DNA of 64,000 bases from Tubulanus polymorphus (lineage: Eukaryota; Nemertea; Palaeonemertea; Tubulaniformes; Tubulanidae), in the NCBI RefSeq assembly GCF_964204645.1, contig NC_134030.1:17613110-17677109 (forward strand). The letters are read 5' to 3'. Positions 1 to 10,695 of this stretch are shown one piece after another. The translations under genes were made by a program, and so were the position numbers. Position 1 is the first letter of the stretch. Every line of letters begins with the position of its first letter. The notes beneath the pieces were generated by a model, which made no database searches, had not been told where the DNA came from, and saw only the letters and a program-made list of their open reading frames with translations.

Positions 1-2270
1 ATATGGTTGGGCAATGATGCAACCTCAACCATATAAAAATTTTATATTAACAGAAGTTGAAAATGATGATAAAACTAATTGGGAAAGCGCAATTATGTGT
101 TTAGAAGATGAAGCAGCAATTGGTTATTTCTTTGTAGTTGATTTAGAATATCCTGAAAATATAAAGTTTAAAACAAGAAACGTACCTTATTGCCCAGAAC
201 ATTTAACCGTAGATGATAGTTATTTAAGTGAATACCAGAAGAAAAATAAAACCGAAAGATCATGTTTTTACAGAAAAATTAATACTTACTCAAAATAATA
301 AATACAATTATATTGTTCATTATAGAATGTTAAAATTTTATCTAAAACAAGGAATGAAATTAAAGAAAGTACATAGATATATTGAATTTAATCAATCGAA
401 GTGGTTAGAAAAATATATAGATTTCAATACTCAACAGAGAACCATATCAAAAACAGATTTTGAAAAAGATTTCTTCAAATTAATGAATAATAGTTTTTAT
501 GGTAAGACATGTGAAAATATTAGAAATAGAAATGATATTGAATTAGTAAATAATTCTGAAAGATTAAGACATTTACAATCAAGTCCTAGACATTTAGGAA
601 ATAAAAGATTTGAAGATTATTTAACAGCAGTTAAATTAAAAAGAACGTCAATGAAATTTAATAAACCTATATTCATTGGTTCAACTGTTTTAGAAGTATC
701 AAAATTATTAATGTATGATTTTTATTATAATGTTTTACAACCACTTTTTGGGGAAAAGCATATTGAAATATTATGTTTTGATTCTGTAACAGCTGACACC
801 CCAATATTGTTAAAATGTAATGATAAAATATTGATAAGAAGAATTTCATAAATAATTCAAAAACAAAATGAATGTTATATTTCATATGGTGAAAAAGAAT
901 TAATACAAATAAATGGATTAATGGATGGTTGGACAAGAAATGGATGGAAAAAATTAAAGAATATTATTAGACATAAAACAAATAAGAAAATCTATAGAGT
1001 TAGAACTAAATTAGGGTTTGTAGATGTTACAGAAAATCATAGTTTAATTAAACGAAATGGCGAAGAAATAAAACCAACTGATATAAAAATTGGAGATGAA
1101 TTATAACATAAAAGATTTTTCCAACGAATGAATCATATGTCATTTGATGAAATAATTGACAATATTTATAACATAGAACCCGAAACTTTTGAAGAAAAAG
1201 AATATTTTATCAAAGGATTTTTCATGGGAGATGGTTCAGCAGGTGTGTATAATTATGTTTGGGGTAATAAATATTGCTGGTATTTATGCAATCAAGACTT
1301 AAAATTATTAGAAAGAATTAAGAAATTCTGTGAAGAAGTTTATTCACATAAAACATTCAAAATCATAGATGTTATGAAATCATCAGCAGTTTATAGAATA
1401 CTTGTAAATAATCCTAAAGATTTTGCTATAAAATATAATTATGAATTCATGCAATAGTGAAAAGTAATACTTCAACAAAAGAAAAGATAGTACCAGATTA
1501 TGTATTAAATGCAAAAAATAATTTAAGAAAGTGGTTCTTCATTGGATTCTATGCCGCAGATGGCACTAAAAAATTTACAAAGGATAAAAAGATAACATTT
1601 GCACAGAAAGGAAAAGTTGCTATATCAGGATTAAATATATTAAGCAGTTCATTAGGATTTAATATGAATATAGAATTAAATAAATCTAAACCAAATTGTT
1701 TTAATTTAAGGCATGTAGAAAAAGAATTAACAGAAGAAGTTAAAGATTTATTTGAAATATATAACCCATCAGATTATGTTTATGATTTATCAACTGAAGA
1801 TGGAACATTCAATTCTGGGTTCCCATTAATCCAAAAAAATACTGACAGTTACATACTAAAAATCAAGACAAATGACATAAAAAAGACTAAAAAACATTAA
1901 AACATCATTTTGATTATCCCAAAGATCATGCACTATTTAGCAATGATAATAAAAAGATTCCTGGTAAATTTAAAGATGAATTAGGGGGTGATGAAATGAT
2001 TGAATTTGTTGGGATAAGAAGTAAAATGTATAGTTATAGAACAAAAGATCATGAAGCTAAAAAGTTAAAAGGAATAACAAAACATGTGGTTGATAAACAT
2101 ATAGAATTTCAAGATTGTAATTCAATTGTAATGAAACATAAAATGAATTGTTTAAGATCAGAAGATCACGAGATGTACATTAATGAAGTTGAAAAAACTA
2201 GTTTGAATCCATTTGATGATAAAAGGCATATTTTAGATGATGGTATAAAAACATTACCTTATGGTTATCA
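1..2270 (+). pseudogene. DNA polymerase B, C-terminal part, split by an intein (copy A)
   Basis: Replicative family B polymerase of the protein-primed type used by Polintons. The piece starts inside polymerase motif A (LYGWAMMQP at base 2) and holds motif B (NSFYGKT near 490) and motif C, which is split into FD before and TDS after an intein (783-1840). The thumb follows (EFVGIRSKMYS near 2000, then NPFDDKRHILDDG). A frameshift near 225-260 splits the reading frame, the intein has two stops and further frameshifts, and another frameshift lies near 1890. Against copy B it lacks 15 bases in frame near 2117 and has lost the stop codon at its 3' end. It converges on the leftward zinc-finger/VLTF3-like gene. 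Confidence 0.88.
783..1840 (+). other. Intein with LAGLIDADG homing endonuclease (copy A, broken)
   Basis: Protein-splicing element in frame in the polymerase gene, between Asp and Thr of the catalytic motif C. The N-terminal splicing block begins with Ser in SVTADTPI. The two LAGLIDADG-type motifs are FIKGFFMGDGSAG (near 1210-1250) and WFFIGFYAADG (near 1530-1565). The C-terminal block YDLSTEDGTFN leads to a terminal Asn, followed by Thr of the extein. Stops at 848-850 and 1104-1106 (both sense codons in copy B) and a 7-base loss near 1450 make it non-functional. The undamaged length implied by comparing the copies is about 355 residues, normal for an intein with a homing endonuclease. Confidence 0.85.
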
Positions 2271-3601
2271 AAACATACAATCAATATCATCATACTCGAA
2301 TTCACTATTGGCTTCTTCATTTTTATTTAATTGTTCTTGTATAATTTGTTTAGGTTCTTCATTTCATTTATCTCATTTAAATAAAGTTCTTTCTTGTTCC
2401 ACATTTCATCTCGCTCTCTTTGTTTCTTTTTGTTTGTTAATTCGTCAAATGGAATTATAATATCGATGTTTAAATAATTTACAATCTTATTTAAAAAGAA
2501 TTCATAATTAATTGAATCTGTTATTCTATTTTCCAAATAATACATTAATATTTGTTTAAATATTTTTTTTATATTTTCCATATCTTCTTCTGTTAATTTA
2601 GGTTTTTCATAATAATCGTTAAATAATAAATATAAATACATTTTCTTTTGTTTTTGTTAAATGTTGACGGAATAATTGTTTTTATAATATCTTTTTTAGT
2701 TATTTCACCATTTTTATTTTCTATTATTTTCATTTTTTTAAGCCATTGCATATATTCTGGTGTATGATCTTCTATAGAAAATATTTTAAAAATTTCATCT
2801 AGATAATTTAATTTTGGTTCTATGAGAAAATTTCTAGTTTTTTCTTCACCCCATGAATTCTTTTGCCATCCACAATCCACAATCAACACAAAATAAAACA
2901 GTACCTTCTTGTCTTAAGGTCGCGTAATTACATTGTGGACATTTTCGTTTATAATTTATTGGTAATAGATCTTCATTAAGCTCTTGGTATTTTCTTACAT
3001 TTTCTTTATGTTTTATTGTTCTATTATGTAGATTTGAATTACTTGTTGTAATAATCAATTTACAATATTTACAATAATATGTTTTTCTTGTTAATTCATT
3101 ATATTGTTTTTCCAACTTTTCAACTGTTTCTTTATTATCTGGTAACGTTTTCTCATATTTTATTTTTTCTAATAAATTATTTTTTCTTTCATTGAATTCA
3201 GTTTCAAATTTATTAGAAATATTATCTATATGTACTTTACGAAATTGATGATTCTCCCAATCTTCTATATTTTCAGGGCTATATTTTATTCGACAAGGCT
3301 CACAGAAATGATCTTTTATATTATCCTTATCATAGAATAAGAAAGGTCTTTTCCAAATAATTTCAGGTTCAACTTCAACAGAATTACTATTACTTTCGTT
3401 ACTATCAACATTAGCCGTTGCGCCATTAATTTTACACTTCTCTGAATGTTTTTTAACATAATTTCTTGAGAATAATTTATTACATTTTGGACAGTTTAGT
3501 TTAGGGGGTTTATAATTTTCATCATGTTTTTTCATATGTCGAGCCATATTACTTTTTCTTAGAAGTTCACCACAAATTTCACATGCTATCTTCTCATCCA
3601 T
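2268..3601 (-). pseudogene. Zinc-finger protein with VLTF3-like late transcription factor domain (copy A)
   Basis: Read leftward. The N-terminus has C2H2-type fingers (CEICGELLRKSNMARHMKKH, then CPKCNKLF...H...C), followed by CEPC and CKYC fingers and a heptad-like charged stretch. A zinc ribbon follows (CPQC...CVDCGW), then a helical C-terminal region with the PKLTEED...FFLNKIVNYL...RERDEMW pattern that I recognise from poxvirus/NCLDV late transcription factor VLTF3. In poxviruses VLTF3 activates late promoters. Start: ATG at 3601 in the context TAATAAATGG downstream of a T-tract. Frameshifts lie near 2875 (a repeated CACAATC) and 2640. The VLTF3 assignment is by eye; the zinc-finger assignment is certain. 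Confidence 0.65.
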
Positions 3602-3659
3602 TTATTAGGGAAAAAAATTGCCTGTGGTGATGAGTGGTAATTTTTTTATGTTATAAATA
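3602..3659. promoter_or_regulatory. Divergent promoter with internal copy of the terminal motif
   Basis: A 58-base spacer between the divergent VLTF3-like and minor-capsid-like genes. Each side has a T-tract and an A-rich start context (leftward CCCTAATAAATGG, rightward ATGTTATAAATAATGG). At 3623-3637 it carries TGTGGTGATGAGTGG, identical to the outermost part of the terminal repeat at 12832-12846. The same spacer in copy B has a degenerate version. It may be a binding site for an element protein; the role is inferred. Confidence 0.6.
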
Positions 3660-4762
3660 ATGGTAGAATTAAAAGAATACAGAATATTTGTTGATTCTAG
3701 AAGACTTACAAATTATAAATCACATAATTTACTAGTACAATTAGATAGAGAATTTAAGAATCGTGTAGATTTAAAATTAGTTAATATAAGTGTATGTAAC
3801 TCATTTTACAATAAATCGGATAAAAGTTTTGAACATAGAGGGTTTATGATTTATGTGAGAAATAAAGATAAATGGTTTCATATATTTTTAAAACCAGGAT
3901 TATATAATTTAGAATCATTAGCGCAGGAAATTGATAGAAGAGCTCGGTTGAAAATCGGGGGCATTTCTGTATTTGAAATTAAATTTAATAAAATTGATAG
4001 TACTAATAAAATAAGAATAAAGATATCTAATGAACAACATAAATTTATGGTAAACAAACCACTGGCTAAAATGTTAGGAATTAAACCGCTTACAGTTACT
4101 GGAAACGCAGAAGGCAGCTCAAATATAATACCTTTTACACACTTTTATATTTTTTTTTATCATAGATTGTTTATGATTCATGATAAAAATATGGATAAAT
4201 GGTATCATCTAGACCATCAAGACCAGGATTATATACTTTAGAAACATTATCTCAAGAAATTAATAGAAGAGCTCGGTTAAAAGTGGGTGAATCTGTTGGG
4301 TTTAACATTAAATTTGATAAAATTGATAGTACTAATGAAATAAGAATAAAGTTAACTAATGAACAATATAAATTCATAGTAAGAAAACCATTAGCTAAAA
4401 TGCTAGGAGTTAATCCAAATAAAGTTTATTCAAATGTCGATCCTACGCCAAATATAATACCTTTTACGCACTTCTATATTTATTGTAATTTAATTGATCC
4501 TACAAAAACATTCGAAGCAACTAAAGATACAATTTGTAATTCTGGTTTATTAAATATTTTACCATTAAAAAATGTCAAACAATTTCGAACTCAAATAAAT
4601 TATAATTTAACTGAATGTGATTTCAAACCTTGTATTCCACATTTCAATAATTTTGAATTAGAAATAAGAAATCATAATGGTTATTTAATTGATTTGAATA
4701 ACTTTCCTGTAATTTATGAATTAGTTATAAGATGTAGAGTAATTTTTTCACTATATCAATGA
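3660..4762 (+). pseudogene. Penton/minor-capsid-like protein with internal duplication (copy A)
   Basis: The first 497 bases encode an N-terminal domain (EYRIFVDSRR...LLVQLDREF, NISVCNSFYN) running to IIPFTHFYI. The sequence from about 4157 then repeats the middle of the gene: KPLAKMLG and IIPFTHFYIY each occur twice, clearly diverged. After the second copy the C-terminal part follows: HFYIYCNLIDPTKTF, then FELEIRNHNGYLIDLNNFPV. This C-terminal pattern resembles the minor capsid (penton-type jelly-roll) proteins of Polintons. It lies in the structural block upstream of the capsid gene, which fits. The frame changes at the duplication junction, so the product is broken. Copy B has a single, stop-ridden version. 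Confidence 0.5.
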
Positions 4763-5118
4763 ATATAACTGTTGGACCGAGTATATGTTTTGGATTTGAT
4801 TTTAAAGGTGAGAAAGAAATGAAATTTAACATTAATGATGTAATTACACATATCAAAAATATTGCATTTTCTAATGAAACAACATTTGAGTATGAAAAAA
4901 CAATAGATAAAGAAACTTTAAATGTAGAAAAGATAACTAATTTAATTAGAGAATCTTTAAGATTTTATTAATTAGATGAAGATTTTATCATAGATGATAT
5001 TAAAAACATATTAACGGAAATATATGATAATCATAAAAGTAGTAATGAAATAAATGTTGAATTAATCATCACTAAGATAACTAAATATTTTGAAGATAGT
5101 AATTTTTTTGATAAATGA
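4759..5118 (+). pseudogene. Small conserved element protein, ~118 aa (copy A, one stop)
   Basis: Unrecognised family. The reading frame begins with MNITVGPSICFGFDF, overlaps the end of the preceding gene by four bases and is acidic and rich in Ile, Asn and Lys. A TAA at 4969-4971 interrupts it; copy B has GAA there and an intact 117-residue frame (58621-58974). Downstream of the stop the frame continues to TGA at 5116-5118, right against the next start. No membrane segment or motif is visible. The upstream context TTTTTTCACTATATCAATG is a weak version of the element's promoter motif. Confidence 0.6.
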
Positions 5119-5340
5119 ATGAGTGATAATAAGTGGATAATAACTGGATTATATAATGGAGCATTACTATCAGTTGGAACTGTTGGTTATTCAATGGTAT
5201 TAAAAAAGGTCTTCAAAATGGGAAGTGTTAATGTTGATAGATTTGATATAAATGATATCTTAAAATTAACATTAGCAGTTACTTCATCTAATTTAACTAT
5301 TGATTATTTAGAAAAACAAAAATATATTCCTCCCATATAA
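5119..5340 (+). CDS. Small hydrophobic element protein, 73 aa (copy A)
   Basis: Intact 73-residue frame, nearly identical to 58978-59199 in copy B. It has a hydrophobic segment, roughly residues 8-28 (LYNGALLSVGTVGYSMVL), and a second amphipathic helix with DILKLTLAVTSSNLTIDYL, ending KQKYIPPI. Small membrane-associated proteins of this size and ending are usual in the structural block of Polintons; the function is unknown. In copy A the TAAATG motif sits four bases before the annotated ATG because of a small indel; in copy B the motif contains the ATG. Confidence 0.7.
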   Translation: MSDNKWIITGLYNGALLSVGTVGYSMVLKKVFKMGSVNVDRFDINDILKLTLAVTSSNLTIDYLEKQKYIPPI

Positions 5341-5364
5341 ATACATAATTTTTTTGCTAAATAA

Positions 5365-5787
5365 ATGGCTTCTGCAATTATAACTACTATAGGATCGGCA
5401 ATTGTTAACGCTTTAGCATTTAATGGTGGCGGTTATTTATTTAAGCATATTGATAAAAATAGTTCATTAGGAGAACAAAGAAGAAATAATTTAGCATTAG
5501 AGAAATATAATAAAGCAGCAGAAGAATACAGAGAAAAACGACAAAACTATATGGATTATATTAACAAGGAATTATATGATCAGAAGATTTCACATAGAGA
5601 TTTTCAATCAGTTGATGATGCAATGAGTTTATATAACGCAGTAACCAATAAAGAAAAATTACATCTATACAAACCTAAATTATCAGATTATTATACCCCA
5701 AGTAAAGAACAACAGAAATATGAAATAATTTGGATTTTAGGTGGAACAGTTATTGTTATATTTGTAGCATATAAATTTACTAATTAG
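5365..5787 (+). CDS. Element structural-block protein with two terminal membrane segments, 140 aa (copy A)
   Basis: Intact frame. Residues 3-26 form an N-terminal hydrophobic stretch (IITTIGSAIVNALAFNGGGYLF). A charged helical middle follows (ALEKYNKAAEEYREKRQNYMDYINKEL in part), then the conserved pattern DFQSVDDAMSLYNAV...PKLSDYYTPS, and a C-terminal membrane segment near residues 119-137 (IIWILGGTVIVIFVAYKF). I recognise this arrangement as recurrent in animal Polintons but know no function; a virion membrane or core protein is possible. Start context: seven T, then GCTAAATAAATGG. Copy B has the same gene with a late frameshift. Confidence 0.72.
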   Translation: MASAIITTIGSAIVNALAFNGGGYLFKHIDKNSSLGEQRRNNLALEKYNKAAEEYREKRQNYMDYINKELYDQKISHRDFQSVDDAMSLYNAVTNKEKLHLYKPKLSDYYTPSKEQQKYEIIWILGGTVIVIFVAYKFTN

Positions 5788-5806
5788 TAATTTTTTTTCT
5801 AAATAA

Positions 5807-6241
5807 ATGGAAGATAAAGTTGATAGTATTGATATTATTCCTCATGATATAAATAAAACTAAATTAAAAATATATTTAGAAAAACAAATATTAGAATTTG
5901 AAGGTGACTTAAAGATAAAAAAGAAAAAATATTTAAAAAGGAAAATTATATATTATCTTATTATTAGTGGTTCGGTTACAATTAGTTCTGTAATAACATT
6001 TCTTGCAATATTCAGTCCATTAACACCTTTTGCTATATCAATCGGTGTATTAGGATTAAGTTCAAGTGTTTTAACTGGTATAAGTTCAAAATTAAATATA
6101 AAAAGTAATAAAGAAAAAATTAAAACTAATATAAAAGAAATTTATAAATTGAAGAATACACTAGATCATATAATAAGTTTAAATGGTCATATAACAGTTG
6201 AAGAACAAGATAAATTATTAAAAGAATTAATAAATTATTAA
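5807..6241 (+). CDS. Membrane-hairpin element protein, 144 aa (copy A)
   Basis: Intact frame. The N-terminal third is acidic then lysine-rich. Two adjacent membrane helices sit near residues 47-70 and 73-92 (IIYYLIISGSVTISSVITFL; FAISIGVLGLSSSVLTGI), followed by a charged helical tail (KEKIKTNIKEIYKLKNTLDHIISL). No family recognised beyond its presence in both copies. Start context: an eight-T tract, then CTAAATAAATGG. Copy B has a stop at 59972-59974 where A reads lysine. Confidence 0.68.
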   Translation: MEDKVDSIDIIPHDINKTKLKIYLEKQILEFEGDLKIKKKKYLKRKIIYYLIISGSVTISSVITFLAIFSPLTPFAISIGVLGLSSSVLTGISSKLNIKSNKEKIKTNIKEIYKLKNTLDHIISLNGHITVEEQDKLLKELINY

Positions 6242-6257
6242 TTTTTTAATTAAATAA

Positions 6258-7653
6258 ATGGTAGATGGTTTTCCAAAAGCTTCCCAATATAATAAATAAA
6301 TTAAATATAATATTCCAGCAATAGATTTTAATAAAGATATTACATATAGAAATGAAGTTTTAGATTCATTAACTAATTTAGAAATTTATGTTACTGAAAC
6401 TAATAATTTTAGTGCAAAGATGGAAAATATATTTCATGTATATTTAATTAATTTAAAAAAATTGAAAGATGAAAAACAATGGTTATTAAAATCTAATATG
6501 AAGTATTGGCAGAACCAATTAAATTTTGCTGTTTATTGTGCAACAACAGGATGTGGAATTAGTTGGAATGATCATTTGAATAATTCTAAATATGAATTAA
6601 TTCAAAGTTTATTTAGATTTCATACATACTTTCAAATCAGAATAATATTAAATGAATTAGAGTGCGCTTTACCAGGATCTAGGTATTTTAAAGAATTAGA
6701 TAATAATATTAATTTATCAAAGTTTTATAAAATTTGTAATGAATTTAATATAGATATAAATAATTCTGATTTTAAATTGGAACAATAAGATCACTTCCTT
6801 GCCCTAAAAAGATTGCAGAATATTGTGCACTTCCCATACCATCTAATAGTTTGTATAATATCTATAGTAATAAATTAGGTTATGGTAAAATAGAAACTAA
6901 GGATTTAGAAACATTAAATTTCAATAAATTACCGACATTTTATGATAATTTAAAACAAGAAAACAATAATGGTTGGGTTTATTTCATTTTAGAAAATAAT
7001 GAAGGTTTTACAAAATCAGGTATACAAAGAATAAATCAATCTATTAGAACTTATTTGATATGTATTTTAGGTGCGCAAGTTGAAACAAGATCCCCAATAA
7101 TTGGAAATTTAAATACATCATTTGATACACAGAAACAATTCAAAGTATTATTTGAAGATTCTATTCATAATGATAAAAATAGATCGATTCCAGAAAACAT
7201 TGTGAGATATCAAAATTATTTAGATAAATCACATATTAGACTAAATTATTGTATAGGCCCTAATCTATTTATTATTTCTAACGATTTAGTATTAAAGATG
7301 GGAAACATAATTGGTTATAATAATCTAATTAAAACTGCAACAATAAATAATTCATTTGGATTAAATGATATAAATAAAAAGATTATTACTGCTCCAAAAT
7401 TAATGGAAGGTGAAAAAATAAAAAACACATTCAATCAACAGAAACTAAAACTAAAAAAATTAAATTGCATAATGATTCTAAAATAAAAGATTACAATACA
7501 TCAGAAAATATAAAAACTGATAATATTCAACATGATATAATTAAAACTGATAATGATAATAAATTCCATGAAAATACTAAATTAGCTTTAACTTGTACAG
7601 GAATTGTTATAGGAGGAATATTATATTTTAAATTTTATTTTTTTATTATATAA
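6258..7653 (+). pseudogene. Conserved ~450-aa Polinton protein with C-terminal membrane anchor (copy A)
   Basis: Function unknown, but the family is recognisable: LNFAVYCATTGCGISWNDHL, then FHTYFQIRIIL, GIQRINQSIRTYLICILGAQ, VETRSPI and a GYNNLI segment occur in many animal Polintons. The last ~20 residues are a membrane segment (LALTCTGIVIGGILYFKF). ATG at 6258 follows a T-tract and TTAAATAAATGG. Copy A has a stop at 6288-6290 (Ser codon in B) and a frameshift near 6775. Its segment 6780-6960 differs strongly from copy B although both sides align well. Copy A holds about 90 bases near 6395-6490 that B has lost. Confidence 0.6.
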
Positions 7654-8567
7654 ATGGATGTAGAAGGTGGAGAAGATATTGGAATGGATCCTTTAGATGA
7701 AACTGGTATAACTGATGAATAACAACCTGATTTTAGTGAAACAAGTTTTAATGACGGTAATGAGCCAGGATATAATAATAATTTAAATATGCCTGATTAT
7801 GTTTAAAATGCAGAATCACAATTAAATCCTGAAAATTTAGACCCAGATTTAGTAAAACAAGATTTAGATAATTTAAACAAAATAGAGAAATTAGAATATA
7901 TAATTGAAAATTCTAAACTTAACATAAATGATGAAGACGTTGGACCTTTAGCAGATAAATTAAGATTTTTAGATAATGGTAAATGTTATTATCGTTTGAA
8001 AGGTGATTATTATATTGATATCTCTTATAAAAAAGAAGAAAAAATAATAGCAAAATCAACTTTAAAAAAAATTAAAACCAGATATAATTGAAATAATAAG
8101 TAATAGTAATGAAATAACTGATGTTACACAAAAAGAAATAGATGATAATATAGACGTATTTAAACAAAAAATTAATGAATTATTTGAAATAATCAAAAAG
8201 AAATCAGAAACAGAAACAACTTCTGAACAGAATAAAACTTCCAAAACTAATAAACTTAATTCAAATAAAGTTCCAATTGAAAAACTTTTACCGAATGGAT
8301 TAATTGATGCAACAGATCAAGAATTAGAAGATTTAAATAATATATTTTCTGATAAAGCAATTAGAGAAATTGAAAGTATAAGACATGCATCTGATAAAAT
8401 TGCGCATGATAAAAGTATAAGAGATTTAAAAATTAGAACTTTAGAAGATGAATTATTTAAATCAAGAAAAGAATCGGAACAAGTAAAATTAGATAGAGAT
8501 AATAAAGTTAAAGATAAAATTGCGCATGATAAAAGTATAAGAGATTTAAAAATTAGAACTTTAGAAG
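7654..8567 (+). pseudogene. Coiled-coil membrane protein, 3' part deleted and joined to the capsid gene (copy A)
   Basis: Begins MDVEGGEDIG with an acidic N-terminal region, then VGPLADKLRFLDNGK and the conserved IEKLLPNGLIDATDQ block, then long charged helices. Stops at 7720-7722 and 7804-7806 replace Gln and Lys codons of copy B, with frameshifts after 8070. A ~50-base segment beginning AAAATTGCGCATGATAAAAG occurs at 8397 and again at 8517. Right after the second copy the sequence jumps into the capsid gene, so the C-terminal membrane region seen in copy B (ALPGIIASIVSF) and the capsid N-terminus are absent. Start context TTATTATATAAATGG. Confidence 0.62.
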
Positions 8568-9536
8568 TTTTCTCATTAGATGATTATAATTTATTTATGC
8601 ATTATAAAGATTTATGGTTAACTAAAGAAAATAGAAATAATATGATATTTCAGGGTATTCAATCGGAAAGCCATAATAAAATAAGATCAGGAGCTAATGA
8701 CGCAATAGTCACTCGTGCCACAGATAAATTGATTAAAAAGATTTATGGAAGCAAATATAAAATTCCATTAGACTTTGAATTGATAAATAATAATGCACCT
8801 TTATATAAATACGCAATTCAAGAAGATATTATATTTGAGATAACATTTGCTCCTGTAAATGAAATTGTATTATCTAGCGTTGTTAAAGATATGGGTTATA
8901 AATTATCAAATATATGTTTAGAATATGACACAGTAACTAATGAAAATATTGCTAGCACAATTCAAACTCAATACAATCAAGGATTTTCATTATTTTATGA
9001 TTATATTGATAAATTTAAAACTGTAACTATTAATGCAAATTATTCTCAAATGAATTAATGAGAATACTAACTTCCCAAGAAGATCTATTAAAGGTATATT
9101 AATATTTTTTACCATTGCAACAAATTCTAATGGCGCAATAAAGGTTGATAATTATTATAATCCTGAAATAACAAAAGTAGAAATAACTATCGAAGGAATA
9201 GCAAATAAAATATTTTGTCAAGGAATGAGAATGATAGATCAGTGGCCAGAAATTAGAAAACATTTTATGAATGAAAAAGTAAAATCATTTGAAAATTGTA
9301 ATATTAATCAAATTGATTATTATACCGGCAATAAATATGCATTATGGTTAGATTTTAGAACAACAGAGGATAATTCATTACATGGTTCTGGGAAAAAACT
9401 ACAAAATACTAAAGATGGAATACAATTATTCATGACAAAGAATAAAGGAATCAAAAATTTCAAAATGCACATTTATATTATATCTGACGCACAATTAAAT
9501 ATTGTAAATTCACAATTAGATAGTATTCAATATTAG
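8568..9536 (+). pseudogene. Major capsid protein, double jelly-roll, 5' truncated (copy A)
   Basis: Main shell protein of the Polinton virion. The preserved region runs from VFSLDDYNLFMHYKDLW to the stop at 9534-9536. Typical capsid signatures: FPRRSIKGILIFF (split by a frameshift near 9050), NPEITKVEITIEGIANK, MIDQWPEIRKHF, DYYTGNKYALWLDFR, LHGSGKKLQNTKDGIQL and the C-terminal HIYIISDAQLNIVNSQLD. The N-terminal ~100 residues are missing because of the deletion that joined it to the preceding gene; copy B (62841 onward) retains them. The integrase gene follows 30 bases downstream. Confidence 0.85.
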
Positions 9537-9566
9537 AAATATAAAGTTAAAATTAAGGATATATAA

Positions 9567-10695
9567 ATGGGTGGTAAAAAAACTCCTAATACTAAAGAAC
9601 AATATTTAAGAAATTTATATTACAACCCTGAGTGTTCGGTTGCTTATTCTTCTACTAAAAACATATGGCGTCAAGTAAAACAAGATAAATTAGATAAGAT
9701 AATCCCACAAAATTTAGTTAAATATAAAGATATAAATGAATTTATGTTAGAACAACCAACATACACAACACATAAAAAAAATTGTTAGAAAATATAAAAC
9801 TCGTAAAACTATGGTAAGTCATGTAGATCAACAGTGGCAAGGAGATTTAATTGATATGAAAAATGTTAAGAAAGATAATGATGATTATTGGTGGTTATTG
9901 AATATAATTGATATTTTTAGTTGTTATGTATGGAGCTTCCCACTTTATAGAAAAGATGCTGTACAAACATCAAATTTTTTAAGAAAATTTCTTTCGGATG
10001 ATAAACTAAAACCAGAAAAAATACAATTTGATGATGGAAAAGAGTTTGATAATTCACTTGTTCATGAACTCTTAGATAATCATAATATTAAATATTTTTC
10101 AACAAAATCGGATAAAAAAGCAGCAGTTGTTGAACGATTTAATAGAACATTAAGAACAAGAATGTGGAAATATTTTACAGCAAATAATACTTTTTAATGG
10201 ATTGATGTTTTACCAAAATTGATAGAAGGATATAATAATTCTTATCATTCTTCTATTGGAATGAAACCTATTGATGCTAGAAAACCTGAAAATGCTGAAA
10301 TTGTTTGGAATAATTTATATGGAGCATTTCTTGTAGATGATTTTGGTGAACCTAAATTTAAAGTTGGTCAAAATGTTAGAATTTCTAAGTATAAAAAGAT
10401 ATTTGACAAAGGATACGATCGAAATTTTACTAGGGAAATATATAAAATAAAAAAGGTAATAACAACAAAACCATATGTCTATAAATTAGAAGATTTAGAT
10501 GGTGAAGAAGTTGATGGCTACTTTTACGAAGAAGAATTAAGTTTAACTACTGAAAATCTAGAACAAGAATATAAAATTGAAAAAGTATTAAAAACAAAAA
10601 CTATTAAAAGAAAAAAATATTCTTTAGTAAAATGGGTTGGATGGCCAGATAAATTCAATGAATGGATATTATCAAGTAAAATTAAAAATACATAA
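9567..10695 (+). pseudogene. Retroviral-type integrase with C-terminal chromodomain (copy A)
   Basis: Inserts the element DNA. The rve catalytic core is readable: first Asp in QGDLIDMKNV (near 9844), second in FDDGKEF (near 10030), and Glu in AAVVERFNRTLR about 33 residues later. The SH3-like region FKVGQNVRIS follows, and a C-terminal chromodomain (YKIEKVLKTK...YSLVKWVGWPDKFNEWI). Damage: one extra A in an A-run at 9774-9781 shifts the frame, and TAA at 10195-10197 interrupts it before WIDVLPKLIEGYNN. Start ATG lies in GATATATAAATGG. Ends against the ATPase start. Only copy A shows this gene in the window. Confidence 0.88.

Noticed and set aside
2275-2460. Extension of the copy A polymerase frame beyond the normal end
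   Set aside because: It is the antisense of the VLTF3-like gene after loss of the stop codon.
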